The translations under genes and the position numbers were made by a program. Below the pieces are notes generated by a model. The model was not told where the DNA came from, searched no databases, and saw only the letters and a program-made list of their open reading frames with translations. From Chloroflexi bacterium AL-N1 (lineage in GTDB: Bacteria > Chloroflexota > Chloroflexia > Chloroflexales > Roseiflexaceae): a stretch of DNA of 64,000 nt. The DNA is taken from contig WYDT01000006.1 in assembly GCA_013122435.1 (NCBI GenBank), positions 310,001 through 374,000 on the forward strand. Reading direction: 5' to 3'. Below, piece after piece: positions 8,300 to 16,707 of this stretch (the first letter of the stretch is position 1; the number at the start of each line of letters is the position of its first letter).

Positions 8300-10795
8300 T
8301 TACTCCGTCGCTTGATGGTCTTGTATATGCAAGCTAGGAGCACCCTGACTCAACCCACCTTGCGTACGTTTTTTGGGACCAAATAAACGTGGAATGCGCC
8401 CCCAACCACGACCTAGCGGGTTGCGTTTGCCATCTAGAGTCGCCTGGCCTTCAAGTGTCCGACGGATGGAAGCGATAATGCCACCAACAACACCAATAAT
8501 CATACCTGACCAAACCAGCATGATCGCCGGTTTAATTGAGACCGTAACAACAGCGGTACTTGGTGCAGTTGGCAAATCAAGTCCTTCAACACGAATAACC
8601 GCCAGACGACGCACAGGGTCAAAGGTCATAAACGAAATTTCGTGTCCCCCAGGAAACGTAACTGGCATATTTTGGACAGTTTGCGACCGATCAGACTCGC
8701 CGGCAGCAAGCTGAATTTTCGGTGTCATCTCCATTTCCTGGCCATTGTAGCGCACCAAAAGCTTCGCGCCCAACAGAGCACGCATACTATCGCCCTCACC
8801 AACTCCGGCATTGCCAGTCGTCGAATCGGGGAGGCCACCTATACCACCATGGGCCTCAGCAGCATCAAACTCTAAGAACGTAATTTCGTATGGACCAATT
8901 GCTTGTGTTTCATTCACAAAGAACGACGCCATATTATTATCTACTGGTGGTTTGTAATCTGTTGGTGTGACATATACATCACGGAATAGCTCTGAGTGAA
9001 TTGATGGTGTTGCCATCGTAGCATCCATCATTTGGTTTTCATACAACTGGGGCATCATATGAAACGTCTGACCGCCATGACCAACACTCAGGTCAAGAAC
9101 ACCTGTGTTATCAGGTCTCAGCCGCCACCCATTGAATGTAAAATCATACCCATATGCACTCAGTGTTTCGCCTTCAGGAATAACCAGCGTTTGATCAGGT
9201 GAGGCATACGCAGTCGAACCAACCACCCCCACCAACAATATCATCAGACCAGCATGGGCCAGGTAGCCCCCGATACGCAGCCAACCACTCTTCAGCGTAC
9301 GTATAATCATCACAAGATTAGTACCCGCCGCAAACGTCCCAAAGCTTACATAGGCCAGTGGTAATAATTCACGTACACCAAGCAACACAGTCCCACATGT
9401 CACCAGCACCGTTACAATGGCAGGCCAGCGTAATGCACGGAACACATGGCGAAAACTCGTATCACGCCAGCCAAGCAATGGGCCAATAGTAAGTAATAGA
9501 ACCAGTATGAGTGCAAGCGGCGGTACCATCATACTATAAAAACTCTCGACCAACCCGAACCGCCCATCGGTAAACGGGGTTGTATTGGCATTATAACGCG
9601 TGCCATCATCAAGCTCAAAGGCTGCACCAAAGAAATTCTGGAGCGCATGGCCAACACCAGGAATAGCTGAGATAACTGGCATTGATGTACCAAGCCCTAT
9701 CACCGTCGCGATGACAAGTAACCCCACGATCATGAGAATAAAGAAACTGTCGCGTGACAATACTTTTTCCGAGAGCGATCTGGCATGGGGAATATCGCGC
9801 CACCGAACAGCGAGAAATGCCAACGAGCCAATCGCCAGAAAGGCCAGAAAGCCTGTCATCAAATGTTTCAGACCTTCCTCAACAAAAGAGTGGACTGAAA
9901 AGGATGACAAGACCCCTGTGCGTGTCAGGAATGTTGCATAAAAAACAAGTACGTAGGTAACGATTGCCAACACAAAATTAGAACGCCGTAACCCACCATG
10001 TGTTCGCTGGACAAGCATCGAATGGAGTAAGGCTGTTCCTATCAGCCAGGGCACAAGTGCCGCATTCTCTACCGGGTCCCAGCCCCAATAGCCACCCCAA
10101 CCAAGCGTCTCATAAGCCCAATAACCACCGAGCAAGAGTGCCAGACTGAGAAATGCCCATCCAGCTAACGCCCATGGTATCGCCCCATGAATCCATCCAT
10201 CATAGTCTCTTCGCCATAAGCCAGCAATAGCAAAGGCAAAGGGAATTGCCAGGAGCGCATACCCTACAAACAAGATAGGAGGATGGATAATCATCCACGG
10301 ATTATGCAGAGTGGGATTAAGCCCCTGACCGTCGGCAGGCATAAACGGGACACCATTTGCATCTAAGTGCGGTACAAATGGATTACGCACCAGCATAAAG
10401 ACCAGCAGCGTCACATGAAGAAGCATAAAAACGCTTAATACATATGGCTCTGCATGACGGGTGCGGCGGATGAGTAGCTGTGCAGCTATGACGCCCCACA
10501 GAACCCATACCACAAATGAGCCGGGTTGCCCGGCCCACATTGCTGCAACCCGGTAGCCAAATTCAAGTTCTTGTGAGCTATAGTTATAGACATACTGAAC
10601 GTCATAACGTTGGGCAATGAAGAGATACGCAAGAAGCAAAACAATCAGTAATACAAAACCAAAATTCAGTCGTGTACCGAGGCGACCAAGGGTAAGAGCC
10701 GTTCCATTCCCACGTGTTGCAAGCGCATAGCCTATAGTTGCGAGAAGCGCGGTAGCAATACTGCTCACAATGAGAACGGTGCCTAACAGGTACAT
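8300..10795 (-). CDS. ccmF: Cytochrome c heme lyase CcmF (holocytochrome c synthase core)
   Basis: 831 residues, polytopic (about a dozen or more helices). It takes heme from CcmE and attaches it to apocytochrome c on the outer face. The tryptophan-rich WWD heme-handling segment is clear: WGGYWGWDPVENAALVPWL. LTRTGVLSSFSVHSF, FSVHSF and NPTLHNPWMIIHPPILFVGYALL carry the family's conserved His/Pro. The C-terminal half has a large extracytoplasmic beta-rich region (about 535-760) before the last helix. AGGAAG seven bases before ATG 10795. It follows ccmE by 82 bases. Length is above the roughly 650 of proteobacterial CcmF, mostly because of that outer region and a basic cytoplasmic tail. Confidence 0.97.
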   Translation of the reverse strand: MYLLGTVLIVSSIATALLATIGYALATRGNGTALTLGRLGTRLNFGFVLLIVLLLAYLFIAQRYDVQYVYNYSSQELEFGYRVAAMWAGQPGSFVVWVLWGVIAAQLLIRRTRHAEPYVLSVFMLLHVTLLVFMLVRNPFVPHLDANGVPFMPADGQGLNPTLHNPWMIIHPPILFVGYALLAIPFAFAIAGLWRRDYDGWIHGAIPWALAGWAFLSLALLLGGYWAYETLGWGGYWGWDPVENAALVPWLIGTALLHSMLVQRTHGGLRRSNFVLAIVTYVLVFYATFLTRTGVLSSFSVHSFVEEGLKHLMTGFLAFLAIGSLAFLAVRWRDIPHARSLSEKVLSRDSFFILMIVGLLVIATVIGLGTSMPVISAIPGVGHALQNFFGAAFELDDGTRYNANTTPFTDGRFGLVESFYSMMVPPLALILVLLLTIGPLLGWRDTSFRHVFRALRWPAIVTVLVTCGTVLLGVRELLPLAYVSFGTFAAGTNLVMIIRTLKSGWLRIGGYLAHAGLMILLVGVVGSTAYASPDQTLVIPEGETLSAYGYDFTFNGWRLRPDNTGVLDLSVGHGGQTFHMMPQLYENQMMDATMATPSIHSELFRDVYVTPTDYKPPVDNNMASFFVNETQAIGPYEITFLEFDAAEAHGGIGGLPDSTTGNAGVGEGDSMRALLGAKLLVRYNGQEMEMTPKIQLAAGESDRSQTVQNMPVTFPGGHEISFMTFDPVRRLAVIRVEGLDLPTAPSTAVVTVSIKPAIMLVWSGMIIGVVGGIIASIRRTLEGQATLDGKRNPLGRGWGRIPRLFGPKKRTQGGLSQGAPSLHIQDHQATE

Positions 10796-10877
10796 ACCAA
10801 TTTCTTCCTAGCTGCCAACATAGCGCTGGAACAGGGTCTCGTTACGCCAAACACGCGAGTTCAGCGCTTGTAGTACG

Positions 10878-11312
10878 CTACATACCTGCCGTACTACCCG
10901 CCTGTTCCTGATATTTCGACGGGCATTTCACTAACAGATCTTCGGCGAGGAACACCCCTTTTGCTTCATCGTAGTGGCCAATTGCCACAACACTGGTTGC
11001 ATGATCGAAATTTGATGGCATTGATTGTTCAGACACAATTGTTACCATCTGGCCCATTTCATCTTTTAGTTCAAAGGTAAAATTGTTCTCAGTATCATAC
11101 CGCCCAGTGCTCCCGAGAAAGCCGGCCAATTGCACGGTTCGATTACTAGCCATGGCTTCATCTACACTTTCAGTGTAGGGGCGTATCGCATCACGCAGAC
11201 CAAAATAGCCCATGATGATGGCCACTGCAACAATGGCAAGCCCAACAACATGAACTGGTTTCAATCGCAAGCCTTGTGGTTGTGGTGTAGAACGCATAAC
11301 ATCTGCTGACAT
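10878..11312 (-). CDS. ccmE: Heme chaperone CcmE, CxxxY variant
   Basis: 144 residues: short cytoplasmic tail, one membrane anchor (about 20-42, VVGLAIVAVAIIMGYFGL), then an OB-fold beta barrel outside. CcmE carries heme from CcmC to CcmF by a covalent bond. In most bacteria the ligand is His in HxxxY; here the C-terminal motif is KCPSKY, with Cys130 and Tyr134. This is the CxxxY form described for archaea, Desulfovibrio and some others, usually in systems lacking CcmH (system I*). A strong AAGGAG stands before the ATG. It lies between ccmD and ccmF in one operon. Confidence 0.93.
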   Translation of the reverse strand: MSADVMRSTPQPQGLRLKPVHVVGLAIVAVAIIMGYFGLRDAIRPYTESVDEAMASNRTVQLAGFLGSTGRYDTENNFTFELKDEMGQMVTIVSEQSMPSNFDHATSVVAIGHYDEAKGVFLAEDLLVKCPSKYQEQAGSTAGM

Positions 11313-11376
11313 ATGAGATCTCCTTAAAAGGGCATATCCACAATGGATATTTCATAACCCGTGATACTGTATGCCA

Positions 11377-11619
11377 TTAAGTATCACGTATTGGTTGCCT
11401 ATCTGGTGTTGTCACTGCCTGATCAGGTTTACGTAGCTCCAGAGTTGCTTGCGGCGTAATTACCTGCTGATCAACAACAGGCAAACTATCAATACGTCGC
11501 TGAATGTCCTGAGATCGCCGATCAACACGCCATAGATAACTAAACAAACCTATCCAGAGCCATAAAGTAACAAAAAGCGCTACATACAATGATGTGTTTG
11601 CTTCAAAGAGCCAATCCAT
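11377..11619 (-). CDS. ccmD: CcmD-like small membrane protein
   Basis: 80 residues with one N-terminal membrane helix (about 9-30: TSLYVALFVTLWLWIGLFSYL) followed by a basic, then polar cytoplasmic tail (WRVDRRSQDIQRRIDSL). That is the plan of CcmD, which stabilises the CcmABCE release complex. The tail is longer than in classical CcmD. GGGAGG precedes the ATG. Its start overlaps the end of ccmC by 17 bases, and ccmE follows. Sequence similarity in this family is weak, so the call rests on topology and position. Confidence 0.75.
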   Translation of the reverse strand: MDWLFEANTSLYVALFVTLWLWIGLFSYLWRVDRRSQDIQRRIDSLPVVDQQVITPQATLELRKPDQAVTTPDRQPIRDT

Positions 11620-12589
11620 AGGTACCCTCCCGCACAGTGATTTGCTCTTCTAAAAGTAGTATCTTCGCTCGTAAGCGATACATCCACACAAATAATGCAG
11701 TAAACCCTAATGTAGAGGCAAAGAAAGTCCATAATGTCCGTGGATTGTCTAACAACCCTGAACCAGGGGCTTCAATGTTGAGATGGACAGTACCAGCCTC
11801 AAGATTAACTCGTTCAAGAATAAGTGTGTATTGCTCACCAGCAAACTGTGGCCGATCAGCAACACTGTTACTGGTAAGTTCATAGGTTGGTTCAAGCGTA
11901 CCCAGGTCGCTATTGCCAGGTCCACTGACCTGAACCTGTGCCACGGCAAGGTTTCCACGCTGTTCAATTCCCTGCAACTCTAATACATTGTCACCCAATG
12001 CCCCAATTTTAGGGCCATCCAACTCAAGCGTCACACCATCACAGGTGCTGCCAGGAATAAACGCACAATTGGGATGGAGCGTACTGTCGGCAATACGTGG
12101 CGCAACAAAGAGCAAAAAGGGCATCGTCGCAGCCGCAAACAAATTATAGGCTGCCGCCAGGCGACGTTTGCGATCCATCTCATCAATAGCTGAACGAAGG
12201 GCAAAATAAGCAGCATAGATCAGGAGGAGTACAACGATTGAAGTTTGACGTGGGTCCCAATTCCAAAAGACCCCCCAGGCAATCTGAGCAAATATCGCCC
12301 CTGTGACAGTTGCGAGGACACAGAAGATAAAGCCAACTTCGGCGGATGCAACCGCATGGGCGTCATCATTCGATCCACGCTTCAACAGGTAACGCAAGCT
12401 ATAAATGCCCGAGGCCACAAACGCAACTGAAGTGACCCAGGCGGTGGGAACATGCATAATAATAATACGCCCAGCATCACCTAAGCCAACATACTGGGGC
12501 ACAACCAAGAACATTGCGACAATGACACCTGCCATCCACAGCCCCAATGCAAGTTTGGCGACTCGTGCAAAAGGCGCTTCAGACGCCAT
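11603..12589 (-). CDS. ccmC: Heme handling protein CcmC with an extra outer domain
   Basis: 328 residues against about 240 for usual CcmC. Six membrane helices can be read. The tryptophan-rich signature is AWGVFWNWDPRQTS (about 107-120), which presents heme to CcmE. After helix five, the sequence does not go straight to helix six: a beta-strand-rich stretch of about 110 residues (about 170-280, starting at LHPNCAFIPGSTCDG, with two Cys) is inserted on the outside, then PRTLWTFFASTLGFTALFVWMYRL forms the last helix. It is the first gene of the visible ccm operon; no ccmA/ccmB pair is in the window. Confidence 0.93.
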   Translation of the reverse strand: MASEAPFARVAKLALGLWMAGVIVAMFLVVPQYVGLGDAGRIIIMHVPTAWVTSVAFVASGIYSLRYLLKRGSNDDAHAVASAEVGFIFCVLATVTGAIFAQIAWGVFWNWDPRQTSIVVLLLIYAAYFALRSAIDEMDRKRRLAAAYNLFAAATMPFLLFVAPRIADSTLHPNCAFIPGSTCDGVTLELDGPKIGALGDNVLELQGIEQRGNLAVAQVQVSGPGNSDLGTLEPTYELTSNSVADRPQFAGEQYTLILERVNLEAGTVHLNIEAPGSGLLDNPRTLWTFFASTLGFTALFVWMYRLRAKILLLEEQITVREGTYGLAL

Positions 12590-12875
12590 ACAACACTCTT
12601 TTCTAGGTTCTATACTTATTAACTTTGTAAATCATTATAGTATTTTACTTTTCGCACGCAAGATCTAGAGGCTTAAAATTTTCATCTCGTTCCAATAAAC
12701 ACATAAATTTAACACATCTCAGTCAATATCAAGAGGTTTATTTTTATATGGCCACTCTAACTATGTGCATTTTATCACATATGAGGGAGCGTGCCAAACA
12801 CAGAATTGTCTTAATAATACCATATAATACGATATCTGATATGAGACAACAATGAGTCTTGCACACTCCAGGACC

Positions 12876-14546
12876 TTATGTACGTTGTATGTGTCGCACA
12901 TAATCATCAAACCCACCCGCAAATACCCGCGCCTTGCCCTCACGTATCTCGATTATTCGCTCGGCAAAGGAACGCAGAAACGCACGATCATGGGCAACTG
13001 CGATCACCGTCCCTTCAAATGCTTCAAGCGCATCCTCAAAATGCTCACGACCCTCAATATCAAGATGATTGAGTGGTTCATCAAGCAACAACACATTACA
13101 TCCTTGTAAAACCAACAAAGCAAGTTGCAGACGACTACGCTCACCAAGCGAACACTGTGTCACAGAGCGAAAGACACTATCTCCAGCAAAGAGAAAGAAG
13201 TGCAGAAACTGACGTGCTTCTGTTTCGCTCATTGATCTGGTATTCCGTACAATGTCGAGTACTGAACTGTGCTGATCAAGGATGTCATGTTCCTGTGACA
13301 GAACCCCCAGACGCACATTGCTCCCTACGCGTATTTGACCTTCCCAGGGCGCAAAACATCCTTCAATCAAACGCAGTAGCGTTGTTTTACCTGCGCCATT
13401 TGGTCCAACCAGCGCAATGCATTCACGATGCTCAACATCCAACGATATGTTTTGAAAGAGTGGAGCATCCTGTGTGTAACCAAAACTCACTGCTTCCAAA
13501 TGGAGTACCACTTGAGCACCTGGTGGCGGTGTACCAAAATCAAGGTTAAGGCCCCAGGTTTGACGAGGCTTTTCAACACGCTCATCTGACTCAAGATAGC
13601 GCTCTAATTTCCGCTCACGCGAACGTGCTTTCCGCGCCACCTTTTTCGCAAGACGCCGTATATTTGGTTGTGAGGGAGTCGTATTCCCTTCAACACGTAA
13701 TGCCTGGCCTTTCAGACGTGCAATATCCTGTTTTGTACGGCCTATATACTCCTGCTGACGTTTCCAGTTCTCCACATGTAATTCATGTTCATGGTCTCGG
13801 GCCGCAGCAAATGCACTGTAGTTTCCGAGATAACTCTTCACTGAGCGCGTTTCAGGATCAAGATACAGAATTCGTGATACAGTCCGATCCAGAAATTCAC
13901 GATCATGCGAAACAACCAATATCGTCTTTGGGGAACGTTGGATAAAGTGTTCCAACCAGTCAAGCGCTTCAATATCAAGATGATTGGTTGGTTCATCAAG
14001 CAACAATATATCTGATTGATGCAGTAACAACGTAGCAAGACCTAAGCGCGTTTTCTGACCACCGCTAAGGGTTGCAACACATGTGGAGCCTGTCAGATGG
14101 CCAAGATCGAGTCCCTCAAGTATTTCTGCGACCCGCTGTTCTCGTTCATAGCCGCCTAATGCTTCAAAATACATAAGTGCTTCTTCGTACACTTGTAATG
14201 CAGAATCGACATCTGCGGCAGTGCTGAGTGCTTCAGTTGACTGTTGCAAAGCAGTTTCTGCAGCCATAAAATCAGATTGTACAGCCGCAATAACGGTATC
14301 AAGTGTATCGGTGTCCGTAAAATCAAAGGATTGAGGTAAGTAACCGAGAGTTATGTTCGAGGGAGAACACGCAATCAGACCAGAATCAGGTTTCTCTTCA
14401 CCAGTAATGCAACGAAGTAACGTCGATTTTCCAACGCCATTTGGACCCGCCAACCCAATATGTTCACCATCATTGAGAATAAACGTGACATCGGTAAGAA
14501 CTGTGGTAATGCCATATGTTTTGTGTAATTGTTGTACCTGTAGCAT
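12876..14546 (-). CDS. ABC-F family ATPase (ribosome-acting, translation factor or antibiotic resistance type)
   Basis: 556 residues with two ABC domains and no membrane segments. Domain 1: Walker A GPNGVGKST (34-42), signature LSGGQKTRLGLA, Walker B ILLLDEPTNHLD. A charged linker of about 80 residues follows (RKARSRERKLERYLESDERVEKPR). Domain 2: GPNGAGKTT, signature degenerate as CSLGERSRLQLAL, Walker B VLLLDEPLNHLD. ABC-F proteins bind the ribosomal E site; subgroups rescue stalled ribosomes or protect against antibiotics acting at the peptidyl transferase centre. The upstream leader (see 14608-14643) is what one expects of a drug-inducible gene. GGAGG lies close before the ATG. Exact subgroup cannot be settled by reading. 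Confidence 0.93.
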   Translation of the reverse strand: MLQVQQLHKTYGITTVLTDVTFILNDGEHIGLAGPNGVGKSTLLRCITGEEKPDSGLIACSPSNITLGYLPQSFDFTDTDTLDTVIAAVQSDFMAAETALQQSTEALSTAADVDSALQVYEEALMYFEALGGYEREQRVAEILEGLDLGHLTGSTCVATLSGGQKTRLGLATLLLHQSDILLLDEPTNHLDIEALDWLEHFIQRSPKTILVVSHDREFLDRTVSRILYLDPETRSVKSYLGNYSAFAAARDHEHELHVENWKRQQEYIGRTKQDIARLKGQALRVEGNTTPSQPNIRRLAKKVARKARSRERKLERYLESDERVEKPRQTWGLNLDFGTPPPGAQVVLHLEAVSFGYTQDAPLFQNISLDVEHRECIALVGPNGAGKTTLLRLIEGCFAPWEGQIRVGSNVRLGVLSQEHDILDQHSSVLDIVRNTRSMSETEARQFLHFFLFAGDSVFRSVTQCSLGERSRLQLALLVLQGCNVLLLDEPLNHLDIEGREHFEDALEAFEGTVIAVAHDRAFLRSFAERIIEIREGKARVFAGGFDDYVRHIQRT

Positions 14547-14580
14547 GGTGCCTCCTCATACATGCAATGCAAATCTTTGC

Positions 14581-14604
14581 GGAGACACCCATCAAAGTGT
14601 CTCC
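14581..14604 (-). promoter_or_regulatory. Leader hairpin between leader ORF and ABC-F gene
   Basis: GGAGACAC and GTGTCTCC form an 8-bp stem with an 8-base loop. It begins three bases after the stop codon of the small leader ORF and ends about 35 bases before the ABC-F start. A second small inverted repeat (GCAAA..TTTGC) follows. No U-run follows, so translational control or processing is likelier than termination. Confidence 0.6.
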
Positions 14605-14607
14605 ATG

Positions 14608-14643
14608 CTAGTGCGCTTTGAAAATGAGAAAACGACCAGTCAT
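14608..14643 (-). CDS. Probable regulatory leader peptide MTGRFLIFKAH
   Basis: An 11-codon ORF with a near-perfect Shine-Dalgarno (AAGGAG, six bases before ATG) in the 5' leader of the ABC-F gene. Its stop is followed at once by a hairpin. The core FLIF resembles the YLIF of the MsrD leader and the IFVI stalling motif of ErmC leaders (established examples of drug-dependent ribosome stalling upstream of resistance genes). Inference: translation or stalling here controls the ABC-F gene. The peptide itself probably has no other function. Confidence 0.6.
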   Translation of the reverse strand: MTGRFLIFKAH

Positions 14644-14711
14644 TCAACACTCCTTGCTAAAAGAACAACAACCACCTGCAACATAAACATATATTGGAGC
14701 GTGGTAACTAT

Positions 14712-14717
14712 ATTATA
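14712..14717 (-). promoter_or_regulatory. Candidate -10 box for the ABC-F leader transcript
   Basis: Perfect TATAAT on the minus strand, just after the sensor kinase stop, about 70 bases before the leader ORF. The upstream TTGGAA is 21 bases away, which is too far for a good -35, so promoter strength is uncertain. Confidence 0.45.
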
Positions 14718-14724
14718 CTCGATC

Positions 14725-16257
14725 TTATACACCCGTACTTCCAACGAGGGACGGATTTGTTTCTGATGTTACAGTGTCGCTATCTTCATGTATCACATCT
14801 GTCGCAACATCAGAAGCCTTCAGCGCAGGTAACCATAGCATGAAAACGGTGTCTTGTTCTGGTTTGCTGGCAACATCGATACGACCTCCGTGAGCCTCCA
14901 CCGCCAACCGACAGAACGAAAGACCTAAGCCACTGCTGCCCACTTCACGTTTCTGCGAACCCCGCCCACGTACATAACGGGTAAAAAGATTCGGCAGCAA
15001 TACTGATGGTATACCTGGCCCATCATCAGCAACGGTAAGCAAGACGTGATCTGCATCAACAGTAGCAGCAAGAGTAATGTGTGTTTCTGGCGGAGTGTGC
15101 TTTAGGGCATTGCCAAGCAAATTCGCAATAACACGCCGAAGAATATCAACATCGGCGTACACAAGCGGTAAATCGGACTGTACATCAATGTGAATTTCTT
15201 TTTCATCACGATGCGCCCAACCGTAAAATTCATATGCGCTGTCACGAAGCAGTTCTGCTACCTCGGTAGGCTGGCGCTCAAGTGGCAAATGACCATCCTG
15301 TAATTGCTGCATATCAAGAATAGTACTGATCAGACGCTGCATAGCACGAGAACTGTCGCGTGCAACCATTACAAACGCTTTTTGTTGTGAATTTACGCCA
15401 CTTGCCCCCAACAGATCAAGATACCCACTGATAGCAGTCAGAGGGCTTCGGAGATCATGAACAAGCAAGCCCACCAGGTCCTGACGTGCACGCTGAAGTT
15501 TTACGAGTGCTCTGTTGCGTTCTGACAATTCATCATGCTGATTACGAATAATTCTGGTAGCCCGACGTACCGCTGTAAGTAGCACCACCAACAACATGCT
15601 CATGAGTGCAAGAATGGCCAGTGTCGTCACTGTCTGCTCGTAGCGAATCTGTGCAAAGGTAGCACTCACGTCTTGTTCAAGCACAAAAGAGCCGAGCACT
15701 TCTGTTTCCATTCGGCCATCATTAAGTGTTCGGATAGGAACATATGTTGCAAAGATGCTTTCGATTGAACCATCATCTCGCGATTGTTGAATGAGATGTG
15801 ATGATTCAATACCGCTCAATGCCTGATTGATATTTTCGCGTGCAGGATCTTGTATCGTTATGGGAGACAAAGATGGTGCCGTCGTTTCATAGACAACACG
15901 TCCATTTATGTCGTGGATTGCTAATCGATGGATGTTTAATCCTATGAGTACACGTTCAACAGCGAAATCAAGTGATGCGATATCTGGTAAGTTATCTACC
16001 GAAGTCGTTTGGATAAAGGGAATAAAATCAGGATACAGCACCTGATTGAGATGGTGCGCCATATAGATGCTGTTTTCCTCAGTATTACTTGTAATATACG
16101 TCTCTGTTCGGTAAAAGACAGTATAACATAACAGCGCAGTTACACCAATGATAATAGTCACAATGCTGAAAGTCAGCCATCTCATAACCGTGAGACGAAG
16201 CAGTTCAGTAGATGTGTAATCAATTGATCGTTGCGGGGAGGCATCCCGAACATCCAT
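14725..16257 (-). CDS. Membrane sensor histidine kinase (orphan)
   Basis: 510 residues from ATG 16257 (GGAG six bases upstream; a GTG at 16269 is a weaker start). Membrane helices near 18-40 and 202-222 enclose an extracytoplasmic sensor region of about 160 residues, possibly a Cache/PAS-like fold (RLAIHDINGRVVYET). No HAMP is evident; a coiled linker leads to HisKA with H-box LVHDLRSPLTAISGY. The ATPase domain has N box NLLGNALKHTP, G1 VADDGPGIP and G2 SSGLGLSFCRLAVEAHGG, all intact. No regulator gene is adjacent; the only OmpR-type regulator in the window lies at 5.5 kb. It ends 179 bases before the ABC-F gene. Confidence 0.94.
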   Translation of the reverse strand: MDVRDASPQRSIDYTSTELLRLTVMRWLTFSIVTIIIGVTALLCYTVFYRTETYITSNTEENSIYMAHHLNQVLYPDFIPFIQTTSVDNLPDIASLDFAVERVLIGLNIHRLAIHDINGRVVYETTAPSLSPITIQDPARENINQALSGIESSHLIQQSRDDGSIESIFATYVPIRTLNDGRMETEVLGSFVLEQDVSATFAQIRYEQTVTTLAILALMSMLLVVLLTAVRRATRIIRNQHDELSERNRALVKLQRARQDLVGLLVHDLRSPLTAISGYLDLLGASGVNSQQKAFVMVARDSSRAMQRLISTILDMQQLQDGHLPLERQPTEVAELLRDSAYEFYGWAHRDEKEIHIDVQSDLPLVYADVDILRRVIANLLGNALKHTPPETHITLAATVDADHVLLTVADDGPGIPSVLLPNLFTRYVRGRGSQKREVGSSGLGLSFCRLAVEAHGGRIDVASKPEQDTVFMLWLPALKASDVATDVIHEDSDTVTSETNPSLVGSTGV

Positions 16258-16707
16258 AACGTTCTCCACAAGGGTTTATGCGGCTCAGGGTAATTGAGTG
16301 TATCTAAACAAGTACAAATCACAGACGTGGGTCACAATACACATTCACAATTGTGTTTACAGTATGCTTGTCAGAGCTGAATGTTTCTGTAAGATAGCAC
16401 ACAAAGCTTACACAAATATAACGATTGCAAGCACAATAAAGCCACCAATTGATATATCTCAAAAATGTCATCTGCGTAAAAAACAAGGTAATTTCTTTAT
16501 GTAGAAAATATCCGTATACATCATTTTTATGTACTGTCTTGTATGAAAGACCCAAAAGTATTTTATACGCTATAAGAGAATATAAAGTACTATTCGATAC
16601 CAAATAAGTATCGAATAATCGGCTGTGTTAACTACTTCATGAAGTATTCTCGCAATATATGAGATGGCGAAACCAGGGAAGATACGAAGACCAGCACACT
16701 GTGTTGA
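16258..16707. other. Intergenic region with a 10-bp hairpin
   Basis: About 450 AT-rich bases between the Ser/Thr kinase and the sensor kinase, both on minus. It contains a perfect hairpin TATTCGATAC / GTATCGAATA (16591-16617, 7-base loop), which may end the kinase transcript, and a short palindrome ACTTCATGAAGT (16633-16644). The promoter of the sensor kinase should lie here. I see no convincing gene. Confidence 0.55.
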
